Assembly (NCBI GenBank): GCA_014281115.1
Contig: JACONQ010000016.1
Location: 2,232,001 to 2,296,000, forward strand
From: Laburnicola sp. R22_1
Taxonomy: Eukaryota; Ascomycota; Dothideomycetes; Pleosporales; Didymosphaeriaceae
Reading direction: 5' to 3'
DNA: 64,000 nucleotides
This document shows positions 35,108-45,210 of this stretch, in pieces; positions within the stretch are counted from its first letter, which is position 1; every line of letters starts with the position of its first letter. The position numbers were made by a program, and so were the translations under genes. A model generated the notes under the pieces. That model saw nothing but the letters and a program-made list of their open reading frames with translations. It had not been told where the DNA came from and made no database searches.

Positions 35108-35875
35108 CTAGGTCATCCGGCCTCGCTTAGGTCCCCCACCAGGCCCGTCCCGTCTGTCGTGGTGGAAGTCGACGTTGAACACGTCGGTCACGAGCCTGCG
35201 TTTGTGGCCGGCGCCGCTGCCTAGTTGCAAGAAGTTCTGAGCAGCCGAGCGGTGGCCATTCCGAGGAGAGGGTCGGACCGAGCTGCGACGAGGCGTCGGA
35301 AAAGCACGGCGTGCAGCGGCGGCGAAGTCGTGGGTAGCGTTGTCGATGTTGGTGTTCCTCGGGTATTCGTGGTTGGAGGAGAAGCGGAACATGGCCGGAA
35401 GAGGTGCCATGTCGGCCTCGGTATTGGCGGCGTCTGGGGGATTCGGGGGAGCTGAGTCGCTGCGGTGCGTGGGTTCGGCGGTGCGGACGACGGAACGAGG
35501 CTCCTCTGGGCTCTGTTCTATGACTGGGGAAGAGCTGCGCGCCCGCTGGTCCTCGGGGACATCTTCCTCGCTGTCGCTTGTCGAAGGCAGCGGCGGCGCG
35601 CCGTCTAAGCGCTCCATGGCCCACTGCCGGATGCGCCATCCCTCGCCGTCTCCTACGCCCAGGTTCTCCTTGTCCAAAAATCCGACGAGTTGCTCCAGCG
35701 CCTCCCGGTAGCCTTCGGAGCGAGAGCGGTCGATGTCTGCGAGGGCGGCTTTGTAGAGGTTTGTCACCGTCAGCGCCGCAGACCGGAACGACTGGTGCGT
35801 GTCGGGCTGCGGCGGCGTCGGCTGGCGCTTTCGTGTCCTGGGGAGCGAAGTGTTGAGGCTGCGCATCGAGTCCAT
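35108..35875 (-). CDS. DUF4588/HAPSTR1-like protein
   Basis: 255-residue protein in one exon. The conserved core is residues about 30-95, with LYKAALADIDRSRSEGYREA, LEQLVGFLDKENLG and GWRIRQWAMERLDG. That block resembles the DUF4588 family, whose human member C16orf72/HAPSTR1 is a stress-response nuclear protein; the link is from memory of the motif and was not searched. The rest is acidic/Ser-Pro-rich and disordered, ending in a basic GPGGGPKRGRMT tail with a HKRR patch that could be a nuclear signal. M1 (35875) and M4 (35866) are both possible starts. It is divergent from the F-box gene, 351 bp away. Confidence 0.68.
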   Translation of the reverse strand: MDSMRSLNTSLPRTRKRQPTPPQPDTHQSFRSAALTVTNLYKAALADIDRSRSEGYREALEQLVGFLDKENLGVGDGEGWRIRQWAMERLDGAPPLPSTSDSEEDVPEDQRARSSSPVIEQSPEEPRSVVRTAEPTHRSDSAPPNPPDAANTEADMAPLPAMFRFSSNHEYPRNTNIDNATHDFAAAARRAFPTPRRSSVRPSPRNGHRSAAQNFLQLGSGAGHKRRLVTDVFNVDFHHDRRDGPGGGPKRGRMT

Positions 35876-36226
35876 GCCTGCGGTAGGGCAGAGAGGAGGG
35901 AGGGAGTGTTTTTTCTTTGAGCTCGGTCGCCTGCTGAGTTTGCTGGCTGGCCGCGGGCTGGCTCGGGTGCGTGCGGTGGCAAGCGAGACAAGAGATGTGG
36001 TGTGCCTGGCTGGCAGGCGGGTGGGGGTATGGTAATCACAACAGGCTGCGAAAAAGAGTCAGTATGCGCTCAAAGAAGGAATGGCGTGCAGGCGTGCAGG
36101 TGAGAGAAATTGTGATGCAGTCGTGGCATGGGGTGGGGTCAAAGAGTCGCTCCTTCCGTGTTGTCAGAGGCCCGTGCACCCGCGCCCATCCCCATCGGAC
36201 CCATCCCATCACTTCCACGGGCCGGC

Positions 36227-37552
36227 ATGACGGCCTCCAGCTTCAATTCACCGGCTCCACCGCACCCGACCATGACCTCCGCCATGGAACGGCTCCCCGT
36301 CGAGCTGGCTGACCTAATTGTCGCATTTTTGTCCCTCCCGGACCGCCAGGCGTTGCGGCTTGTATCGAGACAGCTTTACTCCCTGACCCTGGCCACATTC
36401 AGCAGTAACTACTTTTCCAGACGAAGTACAACTTTGGGCATCCCGTCTCTGGACCGTCTACTCAAGGCCTCTGCGCATTCGCAATTCTCCCGCTCCGTAA
36501 CGCTGCTCGACATCAAATTATTGAACTATGAAGACTACGAAAACCTTCGAAAGATTGCTCGCGTGGGCATCTATCCGCCGCCGAAGCGCCTCCCCAAAGT
36601 ACCGCAAATCAAAACGGAAGACATCAGCCAAGAGTCGAAGCTCGTCGACTACATGTGCGAGACCCGCGATCCAAAGGCTGTTGTTCATCCGCTCAGCCGT
36701 GCCTTGAAACGCTTCCCTAGTGTTAAGACCGTCCGCCTGAGAGTGAATGGCCTCACGCTCTACGGCAACCCCTATATCAACGCCGATGACCAGGTCTACC
36801 AAAAATTCCTGTCGGCATGTTTCAAGGCTGTCTTGGACGCTGTCATCCGATCTAGCGTCAAACTTCACAAGCTCACCTTGACCAAGGGTAGCATGGCCCG
36901 CCCTCTCACAAAGTCTGCGAACCTCATTTGCCCGGCATTCAATTTCTCTTCGCCGTATCTTGTCTCGTTGAGGCACACGTTTTCTTCTCTAAAGTCGCTG
37001 CGTCTTTCTATCCGGACGAACTACGACGACAAAGACCGGGCCCTGGGCTGGCAAAGTGTCTCCCACTTCATATCTTCCGCTCCTTTACTGGAGGAGCTTA
37101 CTCTTTGTTTGCAAGCAAGGGACTCGAAACCTCAATTTAGAGCCGCACTCATGCACTCGTTGGCTAGTACAGTCGAACTGCCGGAGCTCAAGTCACTGCA
37201 ACTGTATGGGTGTGTCTTGGATGAGGCAGATATTGCCGCCCTTACGAAAACTCACGCAATGACCCTGCAACGTCTTCTCATCAGCGACACGGACTTGCGG
37301 ACAGGAACTTGGGCGTCAGTACTGGTATCATTCGGACAAGATCTGGATCTCAACTACCTGCGCCTTCAGTATCTGCAGCAGAATGCGAAACCCCAAGGCC
37401 TGCAGCGGGGTGAAAACAACATCAAAAACTGGCATAAGATGACCATCGACGTAGGCAAAAGCCAGGATCGTGGGGTGATGAGGATGAGGCTGTCCCAAGC
37501 AATTTCCTCCCTCTCCGCTGCGACGGAGGTATACCACGCGCCGGAAGTATGA
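36227..37552 (+). CDS. F-box protein
   Basis: Substrate-receptor candidate of an SCF ubiquitin ligase. The F-box is at the N-terminus: MERLPVELADLIVAFLSLPD followed by RQALRLVSRQLYSLTLATF. The remaining ~380 residues have scattered Leu-rich strands (VKTVRLRVNGLTL, LKSLRLSIRTN, LPELKSLQLYGCVL), suggesting degenerate leucine-rich repeats as the substrate-binding part. The frame is open from 36128, but the first 33 codons are Pro/Ala-rich leader-like; 36227 (GGCATGACG) or 36272 (GCCATGGAA, just before the F-box) are better starts. The model from 36227 has 441 residues. Substrate unknown. Confidence 0.8.
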   Translation: MTASSFNSPAPPHPTMTSAMERLPVELADLIVAFLSLPDRQALRLVSRQLYSLTLATFSSNYFSRRSTTLGIPSLDRLLKASAHSQFSRSVTLLDIKLLNYEDYENLRKIARVGIYPPPKRLPKVPQIKTEDISQESKLVDYMCETRDPKAVVHPLSRALKRFPSVKTVRLRVNGLTLYGNPYINADDQVYQKFLSACFKAVLDAVIRSSVKLHKLTLTKGSMARPLTKSANLICPAFNFSSPYLVSLRHTFSSLKSLRLSIRTNYDDKDRALGWQSVSHFISSAPLLEELTLCLQARDSKPQFRAALMHSLASTVELPELKSLQLYGCVLDEADIAALTKTHAMTLQRLLISDTDLRTGTWASVLVSFGQDLDLNYLRLQYLQQNAKPQGLQRGENNIKNWHKMTIDVGKSQDRGVMRMRLSQAISSLSAATEVYHAPEV

Positions 37553-37641
37553 GCTCTTTTACCACCATTTCCCTCCTCCAGTCGGGCGACATTGCGCCCC
37601 AAAAGCCGACAAGACCCGCGCACTAACAGAACGCAACAACA

Positions 37642-38070
37642 TCAAAGCCCATGGTATCGTCTCCTATCCGTTTCGTCCTCTTCTAGCTCAATCGGTATAT
37701 CGATAATCGTGTTTCTCGTCTTTGCCGCCGCTGGAGGTGGTGATGGTGCTAGGAACTTTTCCGGAACGTATGTCTCCAGCTCGATGACCTTCGCTTTCGC
37801 ATTTGCCCTTTCCTCCGCCGCTGCCGCCGCCTCTTCCCGCTCCTTGCGGTTCATGCACCGCCGGACGACGATCATCGATACCATCACAATCACCACGACG
37901 AGCGGGACGACTATAGCGAACGCAGTCGCGGTAGTAGACTCCCTGGAAAGCTTGCCCGTCGCCACGCCCTCTTGCGGGTTTAACACGAAATTCGTTGTCG
38001 TGCTGGAAGGCACTATGCGCGTTCTTGTGGATAGCGTCGTCGCGGCGACGGACGAGACAGGGCTCGCCAT
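37642..38070 (-). CDS. Predicted single-pass membrane protein
   Basis: 142-residue model. Residues 1-47 are Ser/Thr-rich (ATTLSTRTRIVPSSTTTNF), then one strong transmembrane segment, ATAFAIVVPLVVVIVMVSMI, followed by VVRRCMNRKEREE, an Ala/Glu helix and an acidic tail. The positive-inside rule puts the C-terminus in the cytosol; the short Ser/Thr ectodomain resembles fungal surface sensors in miniature. The same frame is open up to 38484, but the added 138 residues are basic and low-complexity, so the ATG at 38070 is preferred. It is convergent with the F-box gene, 89 bp away. No family recognised. Confidence 0.55.
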   Translation of the reverse strand: MASPVSSVAATTLSTRTRIVPSSTTTNFVLNPQEGVATGKLSRESTTATAFAIVVPLVVVIVMVSMIVVRRCMNRKEREEAAAAAEERANAKAKVIELETYVPEKFLAPSPPPAAAKTRNTIIDIPIELEEDETDRRRYHGL

Positions 38071-39701
38071 GGATGTGGTATTCTTCCGATTTTTCTTCGC
38101 GGTCAAGTCGATAGCCAAACAGGCACAAATGCAATGAATGTAGTCGGCAGCAACTACTGCCAGCAAGCAAATAGAGCAAAAACGAACGAAAAGAGACTTG
38201 AGTAATTCAAATTCTCGGGTGACTCCTGTGCGCCTAAGGCGCCGCTGCTGTCTTTTGTTCCTTCTGGGTTCTACGGCCCCAGTGCCTTTTGGGCGCGGGA
38301 TTCGTCTCTGGGACAAACGTGGTGCGTTTGGCGTTTGCGCTGCGCGGGGGACTGCATGTAAGGTGGGTGCGCTGCGCCGGGTGCGCGGTTGTGATGGGTG
38401 GAGGTTCGCATGAAATGATGCGCTGGCCTGCGTCCGGTCATGTTGTTTGGGGGTCGGGGGTTTCAGATGTGGGGGTCCGCTCATTTATGTCGAACCGGAA
38501 CGGGAGCAGGAGATCTGTAATCGTGATTGTGATCGTGGATGGGCTTTCGTCATGCGCGATGCTATGGGGCCGCCCTCTCTGGGGTGATGCACCTTTTTGC
38601 GCTGAAGTCTTTATTTTGCTTCTGATATTTCTTCTATGGCGCATTGCATGGTGGGCGAGAATTGGCTTGTTCCATGTTTCTTTCCTTTGTTTTCCGGGTT
38701 GGTGGGATGACGGCACGGCTCACGGGGAACTGCGTGGTGATCTATTCCGAGACACACAACGTCGGAGCTGCGTAAATTGTTATTGGTCCCTGCGATGTAC
38801 ACTACGCTTCTTTCAGGGGTTGACAGCAGTTAACAGATTTCTAGAAAAAGTATATATCGCGAGTACGTATTCCCTCTACCAAGTGTTAATCAGCGCAGAG
38901 CGAGAGGATGATGAGGATCCCAAGTCCACATTCTCCCTCTCCATCCGCATCAACAACCGCTACACACTCCTACCGCGCCAGACAACAGGAAATCCAACAT
39001 CTCGAATATCCTTCGATTTCTCATACGCAAAGTACTCTTCTAAGCGATGATGCACTATCTGCATCGTTATAGGATACTTCGCGATCCCACATTGATCAAT
39101 GTCTACCTCTCATTTGCCCTTATTCACAGCCACCGATCTACCAACTCGGCGCGCCGATCTCATCGATCCAACTCCACAATTTCGGCCCCCACTAGCGCAA
39201 AAATACCTCTTCCAGCCCATCCTGCTTACCCACCCTACGCCAACTTCTCCGCTCCTCCTTCCTTTTTCAAATCCGCCATGTTTGTATATGTATGTGCATT
39301 TACCCAAACGCTCCACCCGTTAAGCCTTGTTTAAGCGATTTCGGCATCGCGAAGCTTGATTCGACGATCACGGCGGTCAGCTGGGGGCGAGAAATTGTAC
39401 AGCCCTGTGGCTCAGCCCCTCCATTCTCCCGAATCGGAAATATCACGTCGCATAAGAAACGATATGTAGTCATCTGCAGCGCGGCAGCGTCAGCGACGTG
39501 ACGTTTTAAAAGACGGACGTTTTTCTTTGTTTGCGGGCGTAAGCAGGAACGAACCGAGCTGAGCTAGTCTTAGCTACTTGCCTGCCTCCCTCAGCTGCCC
39601 ACCTCGCGCGCACCCTCGAAACTATCACATCCAACAACAACACGACCTCAAACCCAACCCTCCTACCATCTGGCATCACCTCATCAAACTCGCCCCGCAA
39701 A
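38071..39701. other. Intergenic region, no supported gene
   Basis: Promoter side of the membrane protein and of the LURP-one-like gene, with about 1.6 kb between. An open frame at 38289-39050 shows no recognisable domain. Nothing else stands out. Confidence 0.4.
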
Positions 39702-40450
39702 ATGGCGCACCCCCCACCCCCCGTCCCGACGCAAATCGGCATCTTCCCCCAATTCATCGCCCCGCACCCCACCACGCTCGTCCTCAAAGAACACGTCCTC
39801 TCCCTCACGGGAGACTCCTTCAGCATCAAGCTCGACAACGGGACCCCCATCCTCCAAGTCTCGGGCAAATGGCTGTCGCTCTCGGGGCGGAAAAAGGTCT
39901 CCGACATGGCGGGGAACCACCTCTTTGATATCAGGAAGGAGCTGTTCCATCTGCATGCTACTTATGTGGTGGAGGATCCGACGGGGAGGAAGTTGATGGA
40001 GGTGAAGAGTAGTTTTAAATGTGAGTGACTCTTTTGGACTGGGATGGGCGGGGTACGGGAGGGGAGAGAAAAAGTGGTAATGGTGATGGATGGATACTGA
40101 TTTGTGCGAATAGTGGTGGGGAGTAAAGCCACGGCTACGTTCGCCAGCCACACGGGGAAACAAGAGAAACTGGTGATGAACGGGTCGTTTTTCGATTACA
40201 GCGCGGATATCATCGATGAGTCGCAGGGTGGTACGTCACCTTCCAGCCAGCCAGTCCACACAGCATCCTTGCTAACTAATGCGTCGTAGGTGCCGTCGTT
40301 GCGCGCATCGACCGCAAGTTGTTGAGCGGGAAAGATATATTCTTTGGGCAGCAGACGTATGCGGTGCAGATTGCGCCGGGGGTGGATCAGGCGCTGTTGG
40401 CGGCTATGTGTATCTGTATGGATGAGAAGAACAATGAGTCGAGTGGGTAG
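39702..40450 (+). CDS. LURP-one-related (Tubby-like fold) protein
   Basis: Member of the LOR family, whose fold resembles Tubby C-terminal domains and phospholipid scramblases. Three exons: 39702-40020, 40114-40230 and 40290-40450, with introns of 93 and 59 nt (GTGAGT ... AATAG; GTACGT ... CGTAG with branch GCTAAC). The protein has 198 residues. Landmarks: TTLVLKEHVLSLTGDSFSIK, PILQVSGKWLSLSGRKKVSD, GNHLFDIRKELFHLHATYVV, GSKATATFASHTGKQEKLVM, and GAVVARIDRKLLSGKDIFFG with TYAVQIAPGVDQALLAAMCI at the end. The last block is typical of the family. Biochemical role unknown; length fits the family (about 200). Confidence 0.87.
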
Positions 40451-41656
40451 GAGAAGTGAGTTTCAGCTGTTTTGATATGGGGAGATGGAATGGATGCAAT
40501 TGGATGGTTGGGTATTCCTTTTTTCGGCAATGGAGTCATGGATATTATTATTGGTCGCTGAGGAGTAGTTGAACCCATGGTGCGGACTTGCGGGGAGCCG
40601 TGGTAGCGACAAGTGTCGCTGCCTGCGAGCAAGTTGACGCGTCACATGTACTTACAGCATGTGAGTATGGAGTGGTTACTGACATGTGCACGGGCATGGT
40701 GCACTAAACTAATATCACGTGATTGATAACTAAGCGTATACGATATACGATTACTATGGCTGGCTGACGTCCCTCTTGGTGAGAATAGCCTAACAAAAAC
40801 GAATAAAAAATATTATTATTGGATGGATATGTACGCAGAGTGATGAATTATTTTCGTTTTTCTCTCTATCATCGCAGTGAGCCGGCCGCAGATCCTCACG
40901 CGCTCAAGCACCAAGCCTACATATTACACATATCCATCCTACCCCATAACCATACCATACCCTCCCACCCCTTTCCCAACCTCAATCTCAGTACTGCGCT
41001 ACAATCCTCTACCACAACAACCATCTCCCTTCCCAACACCCCCCCCCATTCGTCCTCAACAAGCGAACGCTGACTCTGAAGCCCCAACATCACAAGCTGC
41101 GATGCATCAACGTAGATCTAGTACCTTCTATATTATTCGCCCACCCCATGAAGAACTGCACGATGGCCGGACTATGTGACGTGACATCGCCTTCCGCAAC
41201 TGTTCACGCAGAACCTGATTAAATCTGGGCATACATAAAGGTTACCTATCCTGCAGAAGATAGTGTTTGTCGCTAAGTAAGTAAATACACGAAGCTAAGT
41301 AGAGCGGGTGGTATGTACACTGCAGGTGGATTAGGCAATGTGGTGGTAATAAGGTAGCTAGCTGTAAATGCACTTGTGTCGGGGGTTAGTGGGTCGCTTT
41401 GGAAGACCGCGCGATGGGATACTGGTGGTGGAGCGGGGTTGGTGGGGGTTGTACAGAAGGGTTTGAGGAGTTAGGTGGGTTACTGGGTAGGAAAGGGAAG
41501 GGTGGTTGGGTGTGGCAGGCTTTGAGGGAGGGGGTCGTGTGGATTAGGGGATGCAGTTGCAGGTGGTTGATGGGACAAGGTTCATTTGTTTGTGGAAGGG
41601 TTTTACAATCTCAATGTGCAGCTAACTTTCATGGATGTTGTTGCTAGCTCGGTTAA
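40451..41656. other. Intergenic region, no supported gene
   Basis: Nothing recognisable. Some pyrimidine-rich stretches (40920-41060) look leader-like but no open frame follows that I can support. Confidence 0.4.
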
Positions 41657-42426
41657 GCTTCATAATTTGTAGAAGGTTGAGTTGACTATAAACGCATAGT
41701 AATGATTGAAGGAATGCTAACCCGCCTTCCACGTGCTGTATAATACCATATTGGGACTAATTCCTAGCCGTCATCATAATGGCGTAGCATACGTCATAAC
41801 TGCGCACTCTTGGTGACGCTTACGGTTATTAGTAGCACTTTTTGTACAGCTTTCCCTTACAGCGTTGTACGGTATACTAAAAGATCTGCGATGTTTCTCT
41901 TCTAGTAGCACTTTCTATTATTATCCGAACCTCGCCATCTCTAAATCCTAGATCTTTAATATAGATTTTTTAAGTACTTTATTAAGTTTTATATATAGTA
42001 TTAATTTAATCTACTTACTACTACTAGTAGTAGTAGAGGTAGAATAATAAAGGCTTTTATCTTAAATAATATAAAGAAAAAAATAGAGCCCTTTACTTAG
42101 TAAATAAAATAAGTAGTAGGTTATACTAGTAATAAAAATATAAAGTAAAGGCACTAGCTTTTATTCTTTTTACTACTTTTAATAAATTATTCTACTATCT
42201 TTTAAAGTTCTATTATTAAATAATAACTTTAAAGTTATTATTTTATAGTTTACTAATAAATAATTAGTGTTTTTATTATTATTATATTATATTTTAGCTT
42301 TCTACTATACTAGTACTAGTAGCTACTAGTACTCTTAATTATATTTTTATAACCTTTATCTATTAAATTTTAGTTATATTTATTATTAGGTTTTATAATT
42401 TATAAAAGGTTAGGTTAACTATAAAC
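41657..42426. repeat. AT-rich island bounded by diverged direct repeats
   Basis: From about 41930 to 42440 the sequence is overwhelmingly A/T, with TAGTAGTAG, ACTAGTACTAG and TTATTATTA runs, in sharp contrast to its surroundings. A 37-bp segment at 41657 (CTTCATAATTTGTAGAAGG, then GACTATAAAC) recurs at about 42389-42426 (TTTATAATTTATAAAAGG, then AACTATAAAC). Most differences between the copies are G-to-A or C-to-T, the direction of repeat-induced point mutation. This looks like a RIP-mutated repeat or transposon remnant; no coding potential remains. Confidence 0.7.
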
Positions 42427-42691
42427 TACTAATATAAATAAATCTCTAAATCCCAACAAACGCACCTAACAACAACCCAGCGTCATCGAAAAGTTTCCTC
42501 CCACCAGCAACATTGGCCGCGTCACCGCCCATTATGCAAAACCTCGGACCTCGACCACCATCCATTTGCGAAGACGTGCCGTTCCGACAAGTGAAATACC
42601 AGGTCCACCGTAAACTCCGCAATTACACCCCCGCCTCCCGTATAGGATTGATGCCTATGTCGAGGGTGTACCCGACTGTCCTCGCGACTGC

Positions 42692-43309
42692 ATGTACGCT
42701 GTCGTGCTTCTACGCGTTCAGTTTACGCGTCGCGGGCATCGCGGGGCCGATCTGCATGCACCCCTAAGAAACGTAACTCTGGACGGATGGAATCTCCTAG
42801 AACTGGCAAGGTTACGTTACCCATCGGTGAATTTTACGTTGGAGAATCCGAAAGTCGTAGAGAATAGTATACTCATCCCGCTAGCCCTGTCAGCCCCTCC
42901 AGGCTCTGTGCAGACGGCAATTCACGTGTAAGTCAAGGGGACCACACTCGATAGAAGAGCACCTACCTAACAATGTCGCGTTTGTAACTGCTGTAGTGCA
43001 CAGATTCACCGATCTAAGCATCGCAGTACGACATCTGGACTATTCACGCATCAGACCGCATGCCGTCTACAGCCCGCTCCTAGAACCAATTCTGTCAACA
43101 GCACCGATGTCGAAAGCTGGCTCAGAAATGTAATCACCAACACACATGTTAAACTCTGCGCACTTGTCACAACGTCGATTTTCAGAGCGGCGCTAACGTC
43201 CGTGCTGGTATGGTACCACGCATTCACTTTGGCACTTCTCGCGTGGCAACTTCGGAATGTTTACACCTTGGACCTCTTTTTCCTTGATCCAATGGTGTCG
43301 GAGTTCTAA
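42692..43309 (+). CDS. Possible small orphan gene, two-exon model
   Basis: Tentative 182-residue model: exon 42692-42927 and exon 42997-43309, separated by a 69-nt intron with strong signals (donor GTAAGT, branch CCTAAC, acceptor GCTGTAG). Total length is a multiple of three and the second exon is open for 313 nt to a TAA. It has several N-glycosylation sequons (NVT, NFT, NST) and one hydrophobic stretch, LTSVLVWYHAFTLALLAWQL, near the C-terminus. No family recognised. There is an in-frame stop upstream of the ATG, and an earlier exon is possible. It sits between the AT-rich island and the repeat-protein gene, where young or eroding genes are common. Confidence 0.3.
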
Positions 43310-43614
43310 CTCATGCGTAAGCAAACAATCAACATAATTCCGGAGCTGTTCAGCGCTAGCAGCTTAGGCCTTGAACTATAGGTACCAAGGGTCCCAACGA
43401 TGCAGCATATATCGAATTCATCACTGACCCCACACTTGCTACATAAATAGTCCAAGGGCTATACACCTACATCAATCTAGCCTGTGGAACCTCGCATTAG
43501 CCGACATAACCTGCCAGCGACAACGACGACCAATGCAGCTTAACAACGCAACGCAACCAACATCGGGCGCCCTGGTCGCCGCCTCGCCGACATTCCACAT
43601 GTGTGTCCTACTCC

Positions 43615-43642
43615 TACCGTGTACCGAGAGTGCGCGAAGTCT
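43615..43642. repeat. 28-bp inverted partner of the fold-back element at 51.4 kb
   Basis: This 28-mer, starting TACCGTGTACCGAGAGTGCG, is the exact reverse complement of 51425-51452. Similarity continues more weakly to the right (TCTCC...TCATAGTGT against the outer end of the 51.4-kb arm). It is probably one arm of a second, mostly decayed copy of the same element. Confidence 0.8.
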
Positions 43643-43846
43643 CCTTGGTCATAGTGTCCTACTCCATCGCCCACTAACAACCTCTTCTCCACTACTATGC
43701 GTCTTCAATGCCGTTGGGGTCCCGAAAAACCACTCTCTGGACATCTATATCTATCAACTACCCGGAGCATGCTTTCAATCACCATCAACCAACTCCACAC
43801 AATTCCTCCCTCTATCATCTAAACACCAAGTCCGAACACCGCAAGA

Positions 43847-45210
43847 ATGCATTTGAACACCCGAGAACTCCTTGTCGCCCTCGCCCTCCAAACCCTCGCT
43901 GCTGCAGGAGGTGCACGAGGCGACTACGGTACAAGCATCTACGGCAAAAACGTCCACGGCAAAGACGGTTCGTCCCGCCTCCCCAATGCCCTCTGTCATT
44001 CATCCCACAGTGACAGGCAATACTAACATCTAGCACAGCTTACCCGGGCCGCTACTATGTTCACAACGCAGCCTACAAGGGTCACTACGCTGGAGTAACC
44101 ACCTTCAGTGGTGAGGAATACGGGAAGAACAAGGGTGGCGCTGAGAAGGGTGACTACGGGAAGGGTGACTACGGGAAGGACGACTACGGGAAGGGTGACT
44201 ACGGGAAGGGTGGCTACGGCAAGGAAGGTGAAGAATACGGCGCTGAGAAGGGTGGCTACGGCAAGCAAGGCGGGAAATATGGCGCCGAGAGGTATGGCAG
44301 GATCTATGGCCACATGAACAAGGGCAAGAAGGGCCACGAGAACAAGGGGAAAAAGGGTGCCGAGGGCCAGAAGGGTGACTACGGCAAGAAGGCTGACGAC
44401 GGCAAGAAGGGCGACTACGGCAAGAAGACTGACGACGGCTACGGCAAGAAGGCTGACGACGGCTACGGCAAGAAGGCTGACGACGGCTACGGCAAGAAGG
44501 CTGACGACGGCTACGGCAAGAAGGCTGACGACGGCTACGGCAAGAAGGCCGACGACAGCTACGGCAAGAAGGCTGATGACGGCAAGAAGACTGACGACGG
44601 CTATGGCAAGAAGGCTGATGATGGCTACGGCAAGAAGGCTGACGACAGCAAGAAGACTGACGACGGCTACGGCAAGAACGGTGATGATGGCTACGGCAAG
44701 AAGGCTGACGACGGCTATGGCATGAAGGCTGACGACGGCAAGAAGACTGACGACGGCTACGGCAAGAAGGGTGATGATGGCAAGAAGGGTGATGATGGCA
44801 AGAAGGGTGATGATGGCAAGAAGGGTGATGATGGCAAGAAGGGTGATGATGGCAAGAAGGGTGATGATGGCGAGAAGACTGACGACGGCTACGGCAAGAA
44901 GGGTGATGATGGCAAGAAGGCTGACTACGGCGAGAAGGGTGACTACGGCGAGAAGGGCGACTACGGCAAGAAGGGTGACGACGGCAAGAAGGGTGACGAC
45001 GGCAAGAAGGGTGACTACGGCAAGAAGGGCGACGACGGCAAGAAGGGTGACTACGGCAAGAAGGGCGACGACGGCAAGAAGGGTGACTACGGCAAGAAGG
45101 GCGACGACGGCAAGAAGGGTGACTACGGCAAGAAGGGTGACGACGACAAGAAGGGTGGCTACGGCAAGAAGGGTGGCTACGGCAAGAAGGGCGACAAGAC
45201 TGAGTACTAG
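43847..45210 (+). CDS. Secreted Lys/Gly/Asp-rich tandem-repeat protein
   Basis: Exon 1 (43847-43967) encodes a signal peptide, MHLNTRELLVALALQTLAAA, then GGARGDYG. A 71-nt intron (GTTCGT ... GCACAG, branch TACTAAC) leads to exon 2 (44039-45210), for 430 residues. After AYPGRYYVHNAAYKGHYAGV the protein is almost wholly repeats: early GDYGK(G) units, then about ten ADDGYGKK octamers, a run of six GDDGKK hexamers, then GDYGKKGDDGKK dodecamers, ending GGYGKKGDKTEY. Nearly every unit carries Lys-Lys. Two readings: a structural or hydrophilic secreted protein, or a precursor cut at dibasic sites by the Golgi protease Kex2. No tailoring-enzyme gene (DUF3328/UstYa, tyrosinase) is adjacent. Function unknown. 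Confidence 0.8.
44390..45190 (+). repeat. Coding minisatellite of 24-, 18- and 36-bp units
   Basis: Units of 24 bp (GACGGCTACGGCAAGAAGGC type), 18 bp (GGTGATGATGGCAAGAA type) and 36 bp follow in blocks. Because every period is a multiple of three and stops are absent, other frames and the opposite strand are also open across the array; those long antisense frames are artefacts of the repeat. Confidence 0.9.

Noticed and set aside
38289..39050. 253-codon frame in the 38-39 kb gap
   Set aside because: No domain, unusual Trp/Cys-rich composition of a random frame, and it overlaps the leader of the minus-strand membrane-protein gene.
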